NCBI GenBank assembly: GCA_024228495.1
Contig: JAAETJ010000124.1
Coordinates: 1 to 38,115 of the forward strand
Length of the DNA: 38,115 bases
Direction: 5' to 3'
Source: a bacterium
GTDB lineage: Bacteria > Pseudomonadota > Alphaproteobacteria > Rhizobiales > JAKIUO01
In this document: positions 16,485-25,769 of the stretch, one piece after another
How the letters are laid out: each line of letters starts with the position of its first letter
Position numbering within the stretch: position 1 is the first letter of the stretch
Position numbers and translations under genes: made by a program
The notes under the pieces: generated by a model
Databases searched by the model: none
What the model was told of the DNA's origin: nothing
What the model saw: only the letters and a program-made list of their open reading frames with translations

Positions 16485-19154
16485 ATGAGTGATAAAAAAC
16501 CCGAGACGATTTATCTCAAGGACTATCAGGTCCCCGCCTTTTTAATCGACAATGTCGACCTTGATATCAAACTGCACCCCACCAAAACAAAAGTCGACGC
16601 CCGCCTGACCATGCGGCGCAATCCCGATCATCCCGACCAATCAGCTCCACTGGTGCTGAATGGGGAAAATATTGAGCTGCTAGAAATTGCCATCGATGCC
16701 CGGTCTCTTGAAAAAGAAGCCTACACGACCGATAATAACTTACTGACGATTGAACCAGACGCCGCTCAAAATCTCCCCCCCCCCTCTGCCAGCTTCACCC
16801 TGATCACCTCCAGCATTTGCAACCCGCAAGACAACAAGGCACTCTCGGGATTATATCGCTCCAGCGATATCTACTGCACACAATGTGAAGCCGAAGGTTT
16901 TCGGCGCATCACCTGGTTTATTGATCGCCCTGATATCTTGAGCCGTTACCGGGTTCGTCTTGAAGCTGACAAAAAACAGACTCCTGTACTACTGGCCAAT
17001 GGCAATCTGGTGGAACAAGGGGAAAGTGAAGACAAGCAAAAACATTTTGCCTCCTGGGAAGATCCGTTCCCCAAACCCTCCTATCTGTTCGCTATGGTCG
17101 GGGGACAACTTGGTGTTGTCAAAGATAGCTTTACAACCATGTCTGGGCGCAAGGTTGATTTGCATATCTATGTGGAACCCGGCAAAGAAGACCGTTGTGA
17201 GTGGGCCATGGATTGCCTCAAACGCTCCATGAAATGGGATGAGACACGCTTTGGCCGCGAATATGATCTCGATCTGTTCATGATTGTAGCGGTCTCTGAT
17301 TTTAATATGGGGGCGATGGAGAACAAAGGTCTCAACATCTTCAATGACAAGCTGATCCTGGCCCGTCCTGACACGGCAACCGATGGTGATTACGCCGCCA
17401 TCGAAAGCGTGATTGCCCACGAATATTTTCACAATTGGACGGGTAATCGCATTACCTGTCGCGACTGGTTTCAGCTTTGCCTGAAAGAAGGCCTGACCGT
17501 GTTTCGCGATCAAGAGTTTTCATCCGACGAGCGCGACCGCACGGCACAACGCATCGCGGATGTACGCAGCTTACGCAGTTTTCAATTCCCCGAGGATGCC
17601 GGACCTCTAGCGCATCCAGTACGTCCTGATCATTTCATTGAGATCAATAACTTTTACACCTCGACGGTCTACAGTAAGGGTGCCGAAGTTATTCGCATGA
17701 TCCACACAATGCTTGGAGAGCAAGGTTTTCGCAAAGGCATGGATCTCTATTTTGATCGCCATGACGGCGATGCGGCGACTGTGGAACAGTTCATCAAATG
17801 CTTTGAAGAGGCCTGCGATATTGACCTTGAGCAATTCATGCTGTGGTATTCGCAAGCGGGAACGCCAGAACTCGTCTGTTCGCTTGAACACGATGAAAAG
17901 TCCAAAACGGCAACCCTCAATGTCACACAAATGCTTTCGCCAAGTCCCGGGCAAAAGACCAAGAAAGCTCAACACATCCCGCTGAAAATCGGCCTGATCG
18001 GCGACAATGGTGCTGATCTGCCGCTGATGCTTGAGGATGGACAAAAACTTGATGATGGCTTGCTCCACATCAGGGAGTTTGAGCAAAAAACCGTGTTCAC
18101 CAATATAGCAATGCGCCCGACCTTGTCCCTGCTGCGCAATTTTTCCGCCCCGGTGACGCTTAAAACAAACTTTGACAATGATGATCTGCTGTTCCTGTTG
18201 CGCCATGATGCGGATCGCTTCAATCGCTGGCAAGTCGCGCAAACCTATATGCTACGACTGCTATTGACCAACGTAAAGGCAACGCAAAAGGACCAGCCAC
18301 TTGATCACGGAGAACAGCTCGGCGAAGCACTTTCACTAGCCCTGTCCGAAAAGCAACTGGATCCCTTGTTCAGCCCAGGCCTTTTGGCCTTTCCCGGCAT
18401 CAATGACGTGGCGCGCGAACTGGGAGGTGATGTGAACCATCAACTCATCCTTGAAATTCGCAATAAGCTGCGCTCGAATATTGGCGAACAATTACGCGAA
18501 CTGTTGACCCAAATATACGACAATACGGATGTCTCTGGCCCCTTTAACCCCGATGCCAAAAGCGCCGCCAAACGAGGCCTGCGCCATGCAACTCTTGGCC
18601 TGCTCGGCGCCACCGGCAAGCCAGACGATATCGCGCGCCTCTACCAGCATTATCAAGGCGCCAACAATATGAGCGAGAAAGCAACGGCGCTTGGTTACCT
18701 TGCCCAAACAAATGCCCCAGAGCGCCAACTGGCCTTTGACGACTTCTTCGACAAATGGCAAAAAGATCATCTGGTGATCGACAAATGGTTTGCCATGCAA
18801 GCCATGTCACCACAAGATGATGCCCTGGAGCGCATCGAAACCTTAATGGAAAACAAGCTGTTTTCCCTAAAAAATCCCAACAAGGTACGTGCTGTGATTG
18901 GTGCTTTTGCCATGGGGAATCCGGTACAGTTTAATCGCGCTGATGGACGCGGCTATGAATTTATGGCCCGCAACATCCTTGAAATCGACTGCTTTAATCC
19001 GCAAATCGCCTCTCGTCTGGCGGGCTCTTTCAAGAGCTGGAGAATCCTAGAGCCGCAGCGCCGCGACAAGCTAAAAACTGTACTTGATGAGCTTGCAAGC
19101 CACAATAATCTATCTCCCGATACTTATGAGATCATCTCAAAAGTGATTCAATAA
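16485..19154 (+). CDS. pepN: aminopeptidase N (M1 zinc metallopeptidase)
   Basis: PepN is a cytosolic exopeptidase that removes N-terminal residues from peptides during protein turnover. The 889-residue length fits the bacterial PepN family. The exopeptidase motif GAMEN is at 276-280 and the zinc site H312EYFH316-x18-E335 is complete. Four domains are expected: the N-terminal beta domain (1-190), catalytic domain, a DUF3458 beta domain (about 450-550) and the helical C-terminal ARM-like part. A run of ten C (16775-16784) encodes Leu-Pro-Pro-Pro near residue 100 (see findings). AGGGAAA lies upstream of the ATG. It is transcribed apart from the previous gene. Confidence 0.97.
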   Translation: MSDKKPETIYLKDYQVPAFLIDNVDLDIKLHPTKTKVDARLTMRRNPDHPDQSAPLVLNGENIELLEIAIDARSLEKEAYTTDNNLLTIEPDAAQNLPPPSASFTLITSSICNPQDNKALSGLYRSSDIYCTQCEAEGFRRITWFIDRPDILSRYRVRLEADKKQTPVLLANGNLVEQGESEDKQKHFASWEDPFPKPSYLFAMVGGQLGVVKDSFTTMSGRKVDLHIYVEPGKEDRCEWAMDCLKRSMKWDETRFGREYDLDLFMIVAVSDFNMGAMENKGLNIFNDKLILARPDTATDGDYAAIESVIAHEYFHNWTGNRITCRDWFQLCLKEGLTVFRDQEFSSDERDRTAQRIADVRSLRSFQFPEDAGPLAHPVRPDHFIEINNFYTSTVYSKGAEVIRMIHTMLGEQGFRKGMDLYFDRHDGDAATVEQFIKCFEEACDIDLEQFMLWYSQAGTPELVCSLEHDEKSKTATLNVTQMLSPSPGQKTKKAQHIPLKIGLIGDNGADLPLMLEDGQKLDDGLLHIREFEQKTVFTNIAMRPTLSLLRNFSAPVTLKTNFDNDDLLFLLRHDADRFNRWQVAQTYMLRLLLTNVKATQKDQPLDHGEQLGEALSLALSEKQLDPLFSPGLLAFPGINDVARELGGDVNHQLILEIRNKLRSNIGEQLRELLTQIYDNTDVSGPFNPDAKSAAKRGLRHATLGLLGATGKPDDIARLYQHYQGANNMSEKATALGYLAQTNAPERQLAFDDFFDKWQKDHLVIDKWFAMQAMSPQDDALERIETLMENKLFSLKNPNKVRAVIGAFAMGNPVQFNRADGRGYEFMARNILEIDCFNPQIASRLAGSFKSWRILEPQRRDKLKTVLDELASHNNLSPDTYEIISKVIQ

Positions 19155-19334
19155 GATCACACTACTAGACGCGTTTACATTTTGGTAAGATTTAAATGTG
19201 GACAGTTCGCAGGTTTTGGATTCACTATGATCTCATTGATTCGTTTCGTGGCTCCATTATCGAGGGCGTATAATCCTCAAGAACAGTTTGGTTCTGCAAT
19301 AAAAATGTGAGTCATTCTTAGGGGGATAAATATA

Positions 19335-20696
19335 ATGGTGCGAGCCAAAATAGCTCGCCGCCTAGCCGTTAAGCGTACGGCGGAGCGAAGTGGTGATAAA
19401 CTATTTCGCGACAAGCTTGCCATTGGGGGATGGTCCAGGCTTTATACTCAACTCAAAACCCGATTGGGCAATATCACCAAAGTCGAGACGGATCGTCTGG
19501 CCAATGCGGTGGAGGCATTGCCTGACAGCTTTGCCTTGTGGGATAGCAAGAACAATCTTATCACCTGCAACGCACGCTTTCGTGAGTTTTTCGGTCTGCT
19601 CAATGTAGGGCTTGTGCCCGGCATGTCGAGACGGCTTGTCATGAGCATGGGCACCAAACCCGTGCGCAGTACAGTCATTAAAAAACCAATCGGCCAAATA
19701 CTCGACAGCACCAGCTTTGAAGTGCTGATGTCAGATGGGCGCTGGCTTCATGTCAACGAAAGCAAAACCCGGGAGGGTGGTACAGTCAGCGTTGGTACTG
19801 ATATTACGGCCCTGAAAAAGAATGCGCAAAAAATCATTGAGAATGAAAAACAGTTGCGCGTGTCGGTGAGCGATCTGCGCGAGTCACGGCGTGAACTTGA
19901 ACGGCAAAAACAGATCCTTGTGGAGCTGTCCGAAAAATATTCCAACGAACGAAATCGCGCCGAAGCCGCCAATCACGCCAAGTCGGAATTTCTGGCCAAT
20001 ATTTCTCATGAATTGCGCACGCCGCTCAATGCCGTGATCGGCTTTTCAGAGATTATGCAACATGGTCTATTTGGCAATATGACCGAGCAGAAATACGCTG
20101 AATATTCTCGCGATATTCATGAAAGCGGTCATTTCTTGCTGGAAGTCATCAATGATATTTTAGACATGTCGCGCATCGAAGCTGGCAAAGTTGATCTCAA
20201 TTTTGAACATGGCGACATCTGTGAAATTTTTGATGAATGCCTTCGCCTGGTCACTGGTATCGCCGATACCAAGAATATTAATCTCTCCTATAAAGGGCCC
20301 GCTGAGCTTTCGTGCCGACATGATCGACGAGCGCTCAAACAGATTACTTTGAACCTACTGTCAAATGCCATAAAATTTACCCCCGAACAGGGCTATGTGA
20401 CAATTGTCGCCTCGCAAAAACAAGAACATTTACAAATTGTTATCAAGGACACGGGCATTGGCATCCCGGATGATGAGATATGCAAACTTGGCCGCCCCTT
20501 CGAACAGGTCGAGAACCAGTTCACAAAAAGTCATAGTGGTACGGGCCTTGGGCTGGCGATTTCACGATCTCTCGTGGAACTTCATGGCGGGAAACTGACT
20601 ATAAATAGTCAGCTTGACCTTGGTACAAAGGTGAGCTGCATTTTTCCCACCGTAGAAGATGATCACGATCTCACCAACAAGCAAAATGCCGCCTGA
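19335..20696 (+). CDS. PAS-domain sensor histidine kinase
   Basis: The 453-residue soluble kinase has a PAS domain (about 55-160: ALPDSFALWDSKNNLI, CNARFREFFG), a coiled-coil linker (about 162-215), a HisKA domain with phospho-accepting H225 in NISHELRTPL, and a HATPase domain with N box NLLSNAIKF, G1 DTGIGIP and G2 GTGLGLAIS. The HisKA region (FLANISHELRTPLNAVIGFSEIM) is like the PleC/DivJ group of alphaproteobacterial cell-cycle kinases; this is a resemblance, not an assignment. No membrane span and no response regulator nearby, so it is an orphan cytoplasmic sensor. GGGGG lies about 9 nt before the ATG, and a TATAAT occurs at 19269-19274. Confidence 0.9.
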   Translation: MVRAKIARRLAVKRTAERSGDKLFRDKLAIGGWSRLYTQLKTRLGNITKVETDRLANAVEALPDSFALWDSKNNLITCNARFREFFGLLNVGLVPGMSRRLVMSMGTKPVRSTVIKKPIGQILDSTSFEVLMSDGRWLHVNESKTREGGTVSVGTDITALKKNAQKIIENEKQLRVSVSDLRESRRELERQKQILVELSEKYSNERNRAEAANHAKSEFLANISHELRTPLNAVIGFSEIMQHGLFGNMTEQKYAEYSRDIHESGHFLLEVINDILDMSRIEAGKVDLNFEHGDICEIFDECLRLVTGIADTKNINLSYKGPAELSCRHDRRALKQITLNLLSNAIKFTPEQGYVTIVASQKQEHLQIVIKDTGIGIPDDEICKLGRPFEQVENQFTKSHSGTGLGLAISRSLVELHGGKLTINSQLDLGTKVSCIFPTVEDDHDLTNKQNAA

Positions 20697-20757
20697 TCGC
20701 TCCTTTTGATACAATCACTTGTTGCACCAGACAGGTATCTGACCTACTCACTGAGCG

Positions 20758-21351
20758 ATGGAACAAAATCTGCCAGCCTTGCTGCTGTTTACCACCTCGG
20801 CAGCCTTTACGCCTGGGCCCAATAATTTGATGATCACCGCCTCAGGAGCCAATTTTGGTTATCGGCGATCCCTCCCCCATATGATGGGGGTGACTTTTGG
20901 CTTCCCTGCCATGCTCGTCGCCATGGCATTTGGCCTCGTTCAAATATTTGATGCCTGGCCTGTTCTGCACACGTACCTGCGCTATGCCGGGGCCACCTAT
21001 ATGGTTTATCTGGCTTTTCGTATCGCCACTTCAACCACGATCGACAAGGCCAGGGAAACAGCCCAACCTTTAAGCTTTATGGAAGCTGCACTATTCCAAT
21101 GGATCAATCCCAAGGCCGTGATTTATGCCCTCTCGACATTGTCGATATTCACAACACCAAAGGGACATTTTTTTGAAGAAATCTTGTTGCTAACGATTGT
21201 CGCCGTGCTAGTGTCATTCGCTTCAATCACCACCTGGTGCATGTTTGGCACCGCCATTGGCCATCTATTGAAGTCAGCCAAAGCCTTGCTAGTTTTCAAC
21301 CTGACAATGGCCGCCACGCTACTCGCATCAATCACGCTTATTTTCAGATAA
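20758..21351 (+). CDS. LysE family amino-acid/metabolite exporter
   Basis: The 197-residue inner-membrane protein has about six hydrophobic segments and the LysE/RhtB hallmark TPGPNNLMITASGANFG (residues 19-35). Family members export amino acids such as lysine, threonine or homoserine lactone using the proton gradient; the substrate here cannot be told. It lies 61 nt after the kinase stop and could share its message. Confidence 0.87.
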   Translation: MEQNLPALLLFTTSAAFTPGPNNLMITASGANFGYRRSLPHMMGVTFGFPAMLVAMAFGLVQIFDAWPVLHTYLRYAGATYMVYLAFRIATSTTIDKARETAQPLSFMEAALFQWINPKAVIYALSTLSIFTTPKGHFFEEILLLTIVAVLVSFASITTWCMFGTAIGHLLKSAKALLVFNLTMAATLLASITLIFR

Positions 21352-21378
21352 ACCGCGCGCGCAGGCAATTGCCACAAA

Positions 21379-21678
21379 TCACTTTTGTTTCTTTTCCATC
21401 TCGCTACTGGCTTCTTCGACCGCCAACGCTATGAGATAGGACAAGAAGTTCATGCCGGCTTGATCAGCGAGGTGCTGATAGGGCTTGAGCCCTTCATGAA
21501 TATGACGGCGCAAGTCTGCCTTACTCAAATAGGCAAGACTGGACGAAGAAGCTATTTGTTGTTCCGCTTCTTGTTTTTTGGTGGTTCGTCGCGGGCGTCT
21601 TGCAACGCGACCAGCTTTGGCAGGCTTTCTCACACGCTTGCGAACCATCACTTTTTTTCCACGCACTTCCTTGGCCAC
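21379..21678 (-). CDS. small very basic hypothetical protein, GTG start
   Basis: The 99-residue reading starts at a GTG with AAGGAG six nt upstream, better than the ATG at 21732 (117 residues), which has none. The N-terminal 40 residues are dominated by Lys/Arg (VRKRVRK, RRPRRTTKK), as in nucleic-acid-binding tails. The C-terminal part (about 50-95) is helical, with YLSKADLRRHIHEGLKPYQHLADQAG. I do not recognise it; DNA or RNA binding is an inference from charge only. Confidence 0.6.
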   Translation of the reverse strand: MAKEVRGKKVMVRKRVRKPAKAGRVARRPRRTTKKQEAEQQIASSSSLAYLSKADLRRHIHEGLKPYQHLADQAGMNFLSYLIALAVEEASSEMEKKQK

Positions 21679-22026
21679 CAAGGTCTCCTTCAACGAGTAT
21701 TGCCCCGCATAACAAACGGGTATCGCGAGCATAAAAAAGGTAAACGAAAATAACGGGTGGGTACCTTTTGGGGAGGTTGATCAATGCCCTCTTAACCGGG
21801 CAGACCATATTTGATTCCCTGTGTGCAATTATACGCTATTTTAGTGCAAGATGGTCCAATAAAGTGATAAATTCTAGCAATGATAGTAGTAATGTGGAAA
21901 AATCTGTTTGCACTGTGAAATCCAGTCGCCCAAGAGCTGAGATGGCGCTTGCTAAGCCCTTGCAGACGTTCAAAAAGTCCGTGTATCAAGCCTAAAATAC
22001 ATTCTAAACAATAAAAGTGAGATACC
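21679..22026. other. divergent intergenic region
   Basis: No gene is supported in this stretch. It separates the basic small protein and the EamA transporter. A TATAAT on the minus strand (21828-21833) has no good -35 at standard spacing. Confidence 0.4.
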
Positions 22027-22923
22027 GTGTTTCGATCCATTTTTAACGCTGCTTTATCGAATGCAACGCTGATTTTATCCCTTACGGCGCTATTTTGGGC
22101 TGGCAATTTTGTGGTTGGTCGGGGCATGCATGAAAACATCCCGCCCCTAGCCATGGCGACCGTGCGCTGGTTCCTGGCGGCACTGATTTTCAGCCCTTTC
22201 GCTATCAAACATTTGCGCCACGACTGGCCGACCATCAAGTGCTCTTTTGGGGTGATTTTTCTGCTAGGCCTGCTGGGGGTCGGCTGTTTTAATTCGTTCG
22301 CTTATATTGGCCTCAACCACACAACTGCCCTCAATGGTCTGATCATGCAGTCTGCCGGGCCAGTGCTCATCTTACTGGGCGCTTTGTTCTTATATGGCGA
22401 GAAAATCAATAATCGTCAGATCATGGGCATATGTATATCGCTGGTTGGCGTACTGGTGATTGTCTCCAAAGCAGTGCTGGGCAATCTGCTGGCGCTCTCC
22501 CTGAACAAAGGGGATTTTTGGATCCTCGCGGCAATGTCGATCTGGGCTCTTTATACGCTTCTATTGCGCAAACGCCCGGACATTCATCCTGTAAGCTTTC
22601 TCGCTGTCACCTTCTGGATTGGCGCCATCGTCAATATCCCGTTTTTTGTATGGGAGCATCTGAATATACGCCAGTTGCAAATCACCCCGGAAAGCATTGT
22701 CGCCATTTATTATATCTCAGTGTTCCCCAGCATAGTGGCTTATCTGTTTTACAACAGAGGCGTCGCCCTGATCGGCGCTGCCAAGGCAGGCATGTTCTTG
22801 CACTTGGTGCCTATGTTTGGCTCCGTGCTGGCTATCATTTTCCTTGGCGAGCAGCTTCATTTATATCATGCGCTGGGCTTTGGCCTGATTCTGCTGGGGG
22901 TCACAACCGCGGTCCGCTCCTGA
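22027..22923 (+). CDS. EamA/DMT family transporter, GTG start
   Basis: The 298-residue protein has ten hydrophobic segments in two EamA repeats (about 15-140 and 155-295), with FWAGNFVVGRGMH near the start and IGAAKAGMFLHLVPMFG before the last spans. It is a drug/metabolite transporter superfamily permease, probably exporting small metabolites; the substrate is unknown. The start is GTG; the ATG-like alternatives further in would cut the first span. Confidence 0.88.
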   Translation: MFRSIFNAALSNATLILSLTALFWAGNFVVGRGMHENIPPLAMATVRWFLAALIFSPFAIKHLRHDWPTIKCSFGVIFLLGLLGVGCFNSFAYIGLNHTTALNGLIMQSAGPVLILLGALFLYGEKINNRQIMGICISLVGVLVIVSKAVLGNLLALSLNKGDFWILAAMSIWALYTLLLRKRPDIHPVSFLAVTFWIGAIVNIPFFVWEHLNIRQLQITPESIVAIYYISVFPSIVAYLFYNRGVALIGAAKAGMFLHLVPMFGSVLAIIFLGEQLHLYHALGFGLILLGVTTAVRS

Positions 22924-22929
22924 ACCACT

Positions 22930-23502
22930 TTATCGCTCCAATACGTTTCCAGCCTGCGCAAAGGGTGGATTAAACGGGCGCAATTGCAGGGCTGCAGCTG
23001 TTGGAATAGAGTTGGCAAGAATATGAAAAAAGCCCCGTATACGAAATTGCTCATGGCTGCCGCTGGAGGTATATTCGCATGACACATCATGATAGGGAAA
23101 CACTGCGCGCTCACCTGTGTAAACGGTCATCAATAAGTGATTATAGCTAGCAATCGGCCCCAGGGAATAAGCATGGCCAGGCCCCATCGGTAAAGGACCA
23201 ATCTCCGCGCAGGTTACGCTATTTCCATGAGGTGTCCCCTTCACATTGACGCTCGAAACAAAAGGAGCACCGCCTCCATTGCGCGCCGAAAAGTTGATCC
23301 TCAGATCGAGATAGACAAAGCGGTGTTTTTCCAGATAGGTCAGTTTGTCAATGATCACGGCCTTGGTCTTTTCATTAATGACAAGCGGTACATCAAGTGT
23401 AACTTTCATGATAGCAACAGGTGCCGCAGCCGCTGCACTTGCAGCATTGGGCAAAACCGGAAAGAGAAAAACGGCAAACAATATCCCAAAAATTCGTTTC
23501 AA
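22930..23502 (-). CDS. secreted hypothetical protein, TTG start
   Basis: The TTG at 23502 has AGGAG seven nt upstream and yields a textbook signal peptide (MKRIFGILFAVFLFPVLPNA, cut near residue 23). The longer frame from an ATG at 23538 would hide the signal and lacks a ribosome binding site. The 190-residue product has two cysteines (98, 142) that may form one periplasmic disulfide. It appears to be rich in beta strands. I do not recognise the family. It is convergent with the EamA gene, only 6 nt between stops. Confidence 0.65.
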   Translation of the reverse strand: MKRIFGILFAVFLFPVLPNAASAAAAAPVAIMKVTLDVPLVINEKTKAVIIDKLTYLEKHRFVYLDLRINFSARNGGGAPFVSSVNVKGTPHGNSVTCAEIGPLPMGPGHAYSLGPIASYNHLLMTVYTGERAVFPYHDVSCEYTSSGSHEQFRIRGFFHILANSIPTAAALQLRPFNPPFAQAGNVLER

Positions 23503-23774
23503 ACTTACGCTCCTAAAAAATAGAGATACCCCCTGCACCCCGATTTAATTGCTTGGCTTTGCCAAAATAACATTGACCACAATTAGCAACGTGTTGCGCT
23601 ATTCTAACGCTACAATAGAGCGATATTGCGTTGCGATAACAGATTAAGGGTGCCGCAGGTTTTCAACCCCACAAACTGCATAGCTACCGGGATGCCGACC
23701 ACCACCCCCATATAAAATGAAAGCGCCAATAACACTGCGAAGAGAGTGGCCTTTAAGCTTTACCCATTTTTATC

Positions 23775-24206
23775 TCAACCATCTTCCTTGGGTGCGTAAT
23801 GGGCGAACACTTCGGCCCCGGTCATTTTTTTTGTCTCCGTGGAGATTTCATAGAAATCTGGTTGCTCATCAACAAAAATCTGATTGATCAGGTTGAGGTC
23901 CGTTTGATCATCCAGCAGACCAACCGACAGCATATACTCGCCAGTCTGCACCAGGCGATAATAAAGAGTGGTGCCGCATCTATTGCAAAATGCCCGCTCG
24001 CCCCATTCGGACGAGCCAAAGGCGGTGATGTGCTCGATGCCCTTGATCTTAATATCTGAACCCACATGCACAACCATCATCGGCCCCGAAGTCCAGCGCC
24101 GACACATTTCGCAATGGCACATGCCGACATCATTATGATCTGCGGTGATCGTCACCTCAACAGATCCACACAAGCATTTCCCGGTTCGTTGTTTTTTGTC
24201 AGACAT
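23775..24206 (-). CDS. GFA-family (CENP-V/GFA) zinc protein
   Basis: The 143-residue protein has the GFA zinc-binding pattern: GKCLCGSVE, MCHCEMCRRW and RAFCNRCGTTLYYR. The family includes glutathione-dependent formaldehyde-activating enzyme and many uncharacterised paralogues; formaldehyde metabolism cannot be inferred from this alone. The ATG at 24206 is preceded by GAAAGAAGTGAG; the open frame upstream of it passes through the repeat at 24298-24330 and is probably non-coding. Confidence 0.88.
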   Translation of the reverse strand: MSDKKQRTGKCLCGSVEVTITADHNDVGMCHCEMCRRWTSGPMMVVHVGSDIKIKGIEHITAFGSSEWGERAFCNRCGTTLYYRLVQTGEYMLSVGLLDDQTDLNLINQIFVDEQPDFYEISTETKKMTGAEVFAHYAPKEDG

Positions 24207-24297
24207 CTCACTTCTTTCACATGGTTTATTGTGTTCGAACACGGCTACCATAAACCGTAGAGTGTCAATAGCGAAGCCTATTGCACCGCTTTTCGTC

Positions 24298-24330
24298 ATC
24301 CCCGGACAAGCGGAGCGTAGATCCGGTGAT
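24298..24330. repeat. REP/RPE-like intergenic palindrome
   Basis: ATCCCCGGA (24298-24306) pairs with TCCGGTGAT (24322-24330) with one mismatch around a 15-nt loop. The wording (GTCATCCCCGGACAAGCGGA) is like the short dispersed palindromes commonly found between genes in Alphaproteobacteria. Only one copy is seen in this window, so the repeat status is inferred. Confidence 0.4.
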
Positions 24331-24474
24331 CCAACGAAACTGCATCTTGTATCACCGCGCAAACAAAATTGAGAGACCCTATTAGATCACCTATTCAAGC
24401 CAGGCCTTGACGATGTTGGATATCCCAGCCCGCTCATCGAGGCTTACCGATGCTCATTGACTATCTTGATATAT

Positions 24475-25539
24475 TTATGCCTTTCGCCAAATATCATATA
24501 TCTGCTTGATGCCTGGCAGGTTTTTAATATGAAGTATGCCGATATAATGGCTCATCATGGAGAGCTCCAGCAGACGCAAATGCCATTTCGTGGCGATAAA
24601 AACCGGATAGTCTTCGCCGCGATATCGACGCTTGTGCTCGTGGGAGCCTTTAAAGTTGTAAAGATAGTTGGCCGTCTCATAAAAAACCTTCAAGGTCGCC
24701 CAAACCTGTATGGAATGTCTTGGCGCACCTTCAATCTGCTTGAGATATGACAAAGGCGCGACACCCAGATTGAGACTTTCTATGCCCTCTTGCTGGAATT
24801 TTTGTACCGCTTCCATGGTGATATAGGTTGTCAATCCGGTTGGTGCGGACTTACTCCCTGCTGCAATATCATTGTAATAGCCAATGACCCTGCCCTCTCG
24901 GTAGAGCGGCGAAAAGAACACATACCCCTGCAATTCACCGCGCTCGTTGATCGCATAAAATTTGCGCACATCTGGTTCATCTTCAAAAATAGCCGGTCTG
25001 ATCAGGAATTTCAGCTGATGGCGCGCTGTTCTTGTGGTCATCCAGTCAGCAAAAATCGCTTCCAGATCGCTTTTGGCCAGATTGAAATCGCGCTTTAGCT
25101 CACTCATGGTCAGCTCATGTACATCCGCGCTTTTACGGCCCTGACGGATGGCATAGCGCAGATTATTTTTCTTGTTGCCCCTTAGCGAAAAGCCTTTCAG
25201 CGGCACGCTTGTTTCGAGGCCAAAACTATTAATGGAATAACCATATTTCTTGCCAAGCAGATCGGCGCAATCACGCGAGACCTGGACAAAAGTCGGTTTT
25301 GGCACCGCCTTGATCATTTCATCGAGAAACTTCGTCAGCTGATCCGGGGCGCAAATCGGATCTCCCAACACCAGGTTGGCGCCCAAATGACGGGCGAAAC
25401 TCGCGTAACCTATGCCCGGCAAATGGTATTCCGTAAAACCTGGCTGCGTTGTCAAAAACCCGACGGGCTGATGACTGTACAAACGCAAATATTCATATTT
25501 TTTAGTAACACTTAAAGTTTCAAGCACCCCAGTACTCAT
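24475..25539 (-). CDS. DUF2156 (GNAT-fold, phosphatidylglycerol lysyltransferase-like) protein
   Basis: The 354-residue soluble protein matches the C-terminal catalytic region of aminoacyl-phosphatidylglycerol synthases (MprF, LysX): the stretch GDPICAPDQ, FVQVSRDCADLLGKKYGYS, NLRYAIRQGRKSADVHE and GLTTYITMEAVQKF...LNLGVAPL are typical. The membrane flippase part of MprF is absent. Stand-alone DUF2156 proteins may move acyl or aminoacyl groups to lipids or other acceptors; the function here is unproven. The ATG has AAGGAA six nt upstream. Confidence 0.8.
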   Translation of the reverse strand: MSTGVLETLSVTKKYEYLRLYSHQPVGFLTTQPGFTEYHLPGIGYASFARHLGANLVLGDPICAPDQLTKFLDEMIKAVPKPTFVQVSRDCADLLGKKYGYSINSFGLETSVPLKGFSLRGNKKNNLRYAIRQGRKSADVHELTMSELKRDFNLAKSDLEAIFADWMTTRTARHQLKFLIRPAIFEDEPDVRKFYAINERGELQGYVFFSPLYREGRVIGYYNDIAAGSKSAPTGLTTYITMEAVQKFQQEGIESLNLGVAPLSYLKQIEGAPRHSIQVWATLKVFYETANYLYNFKGSHEHKRRYRGEDYPVFIATKWHLRLLELSMMSHYIGILHIKNLPGIKQIYDIWRKA

Positions 25540-25769
25540 CGGAAATTCCTTAGTATTTAAAGAAATCCCACCATGAATGTAGAAATTTATCCTAATATAT
25601 CATTAATTTCAACTTTCCTCTTGGCTTTGCTCCAAATAAGCTCAACCCCATATCAACCGGCTATTGCTTCGGCCCGTTGCTCGATTGAAGGTCCGACTTG
25701 GCACGAATATCGCGAAGCAGATACAATAGCTATGGTGGCTCGTACGCCTTTCCCTACCTCATTCATACT

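Noticed and set aside
21792-22238. 148-codon minus-strand frame
   Set aside because: It overlaps the start of the EamA transporter in antisense and has low protein-like character.
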